Below, one piece after another: positions 43,376 to 44,096 of a stretch of DNA of 44,096 nt. The stretch lies in the IMG/VR virus record IMGVR_UViG_3300049739_000221, positions 1 to 44,096 of that record; one strand, given 5' to 3'. The DNA comes from a virus. Positions within the stretch are counted from its first letter, which is position 1; each line of letters opens with the position of its first letter. The notes below the pieces were generated by a model. That model was not told the origin of the DNA and did not search any database. It saw only the letters and a program-made list of their open reading frames with translations. Position numbers and translations under genes: made by a program.

Positions 43376-43388
43376 GATTTTTTTATAT
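43376..43388. repeat. 13-bp direct repeat GATTTTTTTATAT, copy 2
   Basis: Second copy of the repeat at 43239-43251. It lies between a late-promoter-like element (43404-43411) and the doubtful ORF, so it would fall near the 5' end of the small-gene transcript. Confidence 0.8.
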
Positions 43389-43403
43389 TGGAGGGACCCG
43401 AAG

Positions 43404-43411
43404 TATTTATC
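43404..43411 (-). promoter_or_regulatory. Candidate late promoter element GATAAATA
   Basis: Minus strand GCGAGATAAATACTTC, one mismatch from TATAAATA, in the roughly 280-base stretch lacking a confident gene between the HicA-like gene and the 37-aa gene. It could drive the small-gene cluster leading to gp25. The rest of that stretch holds the hairpin at 43484-43504, the 13-base repeats and the doubtful ORF. Confidence 0.4.
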
Positions 43412-43483
43412 TCGCTTGGGTAACACTTTGTAGGTTAGAGTAGGCGTAGGAGTCCCGCTCGGCGTTCAGGGGGTATACATTAA

Positions 43484-43504
43484 GGGGGGCATTAACTGCC
43501 CCCT
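43484..43504 (-). terminator. GC-rich hairpin after the HicA-like gene
   Basis: On the minus strand AGGGGGCA-GTTAA-TGCCCCCCT forms a stem of about 8 bp with a 5-base loop, directly after the stop at 43509. Only a weak T-rich tract (CTTAATG) follows, so termination may be partial. It separates the G+C-richer upstream genes from the late baseplate cluster. Confidence 0.55.
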
Positions 43505-43508
43505 GTGT

Positions 43509-43715
43509 TTAACTTAGTGCTGCCACTGATCTTCTACATTGTCTCTTAATCTGTGCCAATGCGTAGTTATCGCTTGGTGTCTTTGAGCATGTCTGAATGA
43601 TACCTAGATCAGGGTGTTTGTATTTCAAATGCTTGGAATCGTCAAAGAAAACAAATCCATACTCATCCATGATGGCATCAACTGCCTTCCTATACTTTCC
43701 GAGTTGTTTAGACAT
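43509..43715 (-). CDS. HicA-like small protein (68 aa)
   Basis: 68 aa from ATG 43715: MSKQLGKYRKAVDAIMDEYG, then SKHLKYKHPDLGIIQ, then TPSDNYALAQIKRQCRRS. The helix - 'SKHxxYxHP' strand - strand - 'TPSDxxALxxIxxQxRR' helix order resembles the HicA/YcfA double-stranded-RNA-binding-like fold, whose toxin members carry a conserved His in the same strand position. An upstream extension of the frame to 43904 is rejected, because it runs antiparallel in code through the upstream gene and is rich in Ser/Arg/Thr shadows. No HicB-like partner is visible. Function as an RNase, RNA-binding protein or decoy is unknown. Confidence 0.6.
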   Translation of the reverse strand: MSKQLGKYRKAVDAIMDEYGFVFFDDSKHLKYKHPDLGIIQTCSKTPSDNYALAQIKRQCRRSVAALS

Positions 43716-43740
43716 AGTGTGTGTGGGGTTAGTGTAAAGA

Positions 43741-43757
43741 AAGGGGGGCGACCCCTT
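43741..43757 (-). terminator. Possible short hairpin at the end of the ETWNVALW gene
   Basis: Minus strand AAGGGG-TCGCC-CCCCTT followed by TCTTT. The stem is 6 bp and includes two bases of the stop codon. The short stem and broken T-run make this weak. Confidence 0.3.
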
Positions 43758-43977
43758 AGAGTTCTGCCAGCATCTCATCCATCTCATCGGTGTCGATGTC
43801 GTCGTGCAACCATGCCACGCCGTCGCCCGTGATATACTCACCGAACTCATCGATGAATCGCTTCGCCCACTTGCGATACCCAAGGTTCTTGTTCTCCTTG
43901 GCATGGCGGTAGATCATCTCCTCATTGCCGATCCAAAGAGCGACGTTCCATGTTTCGTAGGTTGCCCATCCGTTCAT
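43756..43977 (-). CDS. ETWNVALW-family small phage protein (DUF7249-like, 73 aa)
   Basis: 73 aa: MNGWATYETWNVALWIGNEE, a helical middle (YRKWAKRFIDEF) and an acidic end GDGVAWLHDDIDTDEMDEML. The 'GWxxYETWNVALWIxN' opening with 'DGVxWxDxxxDxxELDEML' end is a pattern I recognise from many phage and plasmid small proteins of unknown function. AGGA about 8 bases upstream supports the start. G+C is clearly higher than in the structural genes (34 of 60 bases on 43801-43860 against 21 of 60 on 20161-20220), which hints at a different origin or host-like codon use. Confidence 0.75.
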   Translation of the reverse strand: MNGWATYETWNVALWIGNEEMIYRHAKENKNLGYRKWAKRFIDEFGEYITGDGVAWLHDDIDTDEMDEMLAEL

Positions 43978-44029
43978 GCTGTGTCCTGTGTTGTGTTCTC
44001 TTGTATTGTAGTCGGTAGAGGGGTGCTGC

Positions 44030-44096
44030 CTAGACCAGCAGTGCCAGTTCCTGAGTTGTCACGCTGGAGACGCTCTCGTCATCATAGACACGCACC
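44030..44096 (-). CDS. C-terminal end of a gene entering from the right edge
   Basis: Minus-strand frame from the window edge to TAG 44032-44030 encodes 22 residues, VRVYDDESVSSVTTQELALL-V. No start is in view. The frame is open and has plausible composition, and the 52-base gap that follows carries the Shine-Dalgarno sequence of the next gene. Too short to identify. Confidence 0.45.
   Translation of the reverse strand, partial: VRVYDDESVSSVTTQELALLV

Noticed and set aside
43427-43483. tRNA-like GC-rich stretch
   Set aside because: No cloverleaf arms or T-loop consensus could be folded by eye; the feature is explained better by the adjacent hairpin.
43716-43904. Upstream extension of the HicA-like frame
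   Set aside because: It overlaps the ETWNVALW gene in another frame and encodes a Ser/Arg/Thr-rich stretch unlike the rest; the internal ATG at 43715 fits the domain start.

Overview
The window reads as part of a T4-like cyanophage (marine cyanomyovirus) genome. Every supported gene lies on the minus strand, genes are packed with overlaps or gaps of a few bases, and the gp25-gp6 baseplate pair is recognisable. Downstream lie very large virion proteins of the type found in Synechococcus/Prochlorococcus myoviruses, and the left edge holds a flavin-dependent tryptophan-halogenase gene, an auxiliary gene seen in several cyanophages. No integrase, transposase, tRNA or CRISPR was found. Host genus cannot be fixed from the sequence; AT-rich, moderate composition fits a picocyanobacterial phage. 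|| Layout in transcription order (high to low coordinates). (1) 44.1-43.5 kb: a partial gene end, an 'ETWNVALW'-family small gene and a HicA-like small gene, locally richer in G+C than the rest, closed by a GC-rich hairpin. (2) 43.4-41.6 kb: a run of tiny, overlapping genes (about 37, 84, 74, 131, 47, 145 and 48 aa), several too short for ordinary ORF cut-offs but with good ribosome-binding sites or tight coupling. (3) 41.5-26.8 kb: baseplate block: gp25, gp6, a 3328-aa protein in the gp7 position with an embedded YHYH domain, a 176-aa virion protein and a gp8-like protein. (4) 26.8-3.5 kb: fibre/structural block: a 2757-aa DUF4815-type protein, a 60-aa coiled-coil protein, a 1278-aa fibre-like protein carrying a split cupredoxin-like domain, a 169-aa protein and a 3494-aa repeat-built protein. 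(5) 3.5-1.2 kb: three tandem paralogous glycine-rich proteins, likely receptor-facing. (6) 1.2-0 kb: a 153-aa chaperone-like/unknown protein and the truncated halogenase. || Three genes (3494, 3328 and 2757 aa) alone occupy about 28.7 kb of the 44 kb. They are built from short repeated beta-rich modules, one of which (G-x-G-Y/F-T-x-x-P-P-T-V) recurs in five of the large virion proteins. Regulation appears to be late-phage style: TATAAATA or CTAAATA elements sit in most of the few intergenic gaps, typically 20-55 bases upstream of a start codon. The products together would build the baseplate, its peripheral fibres and the receptor-binding tips. The most unusual signals are the copper-site-like motif set in the 1278-aa virion protein, the YHYH domain in the baseplate protein, the tandem glycine-rich triplet and the shared modular repeat.
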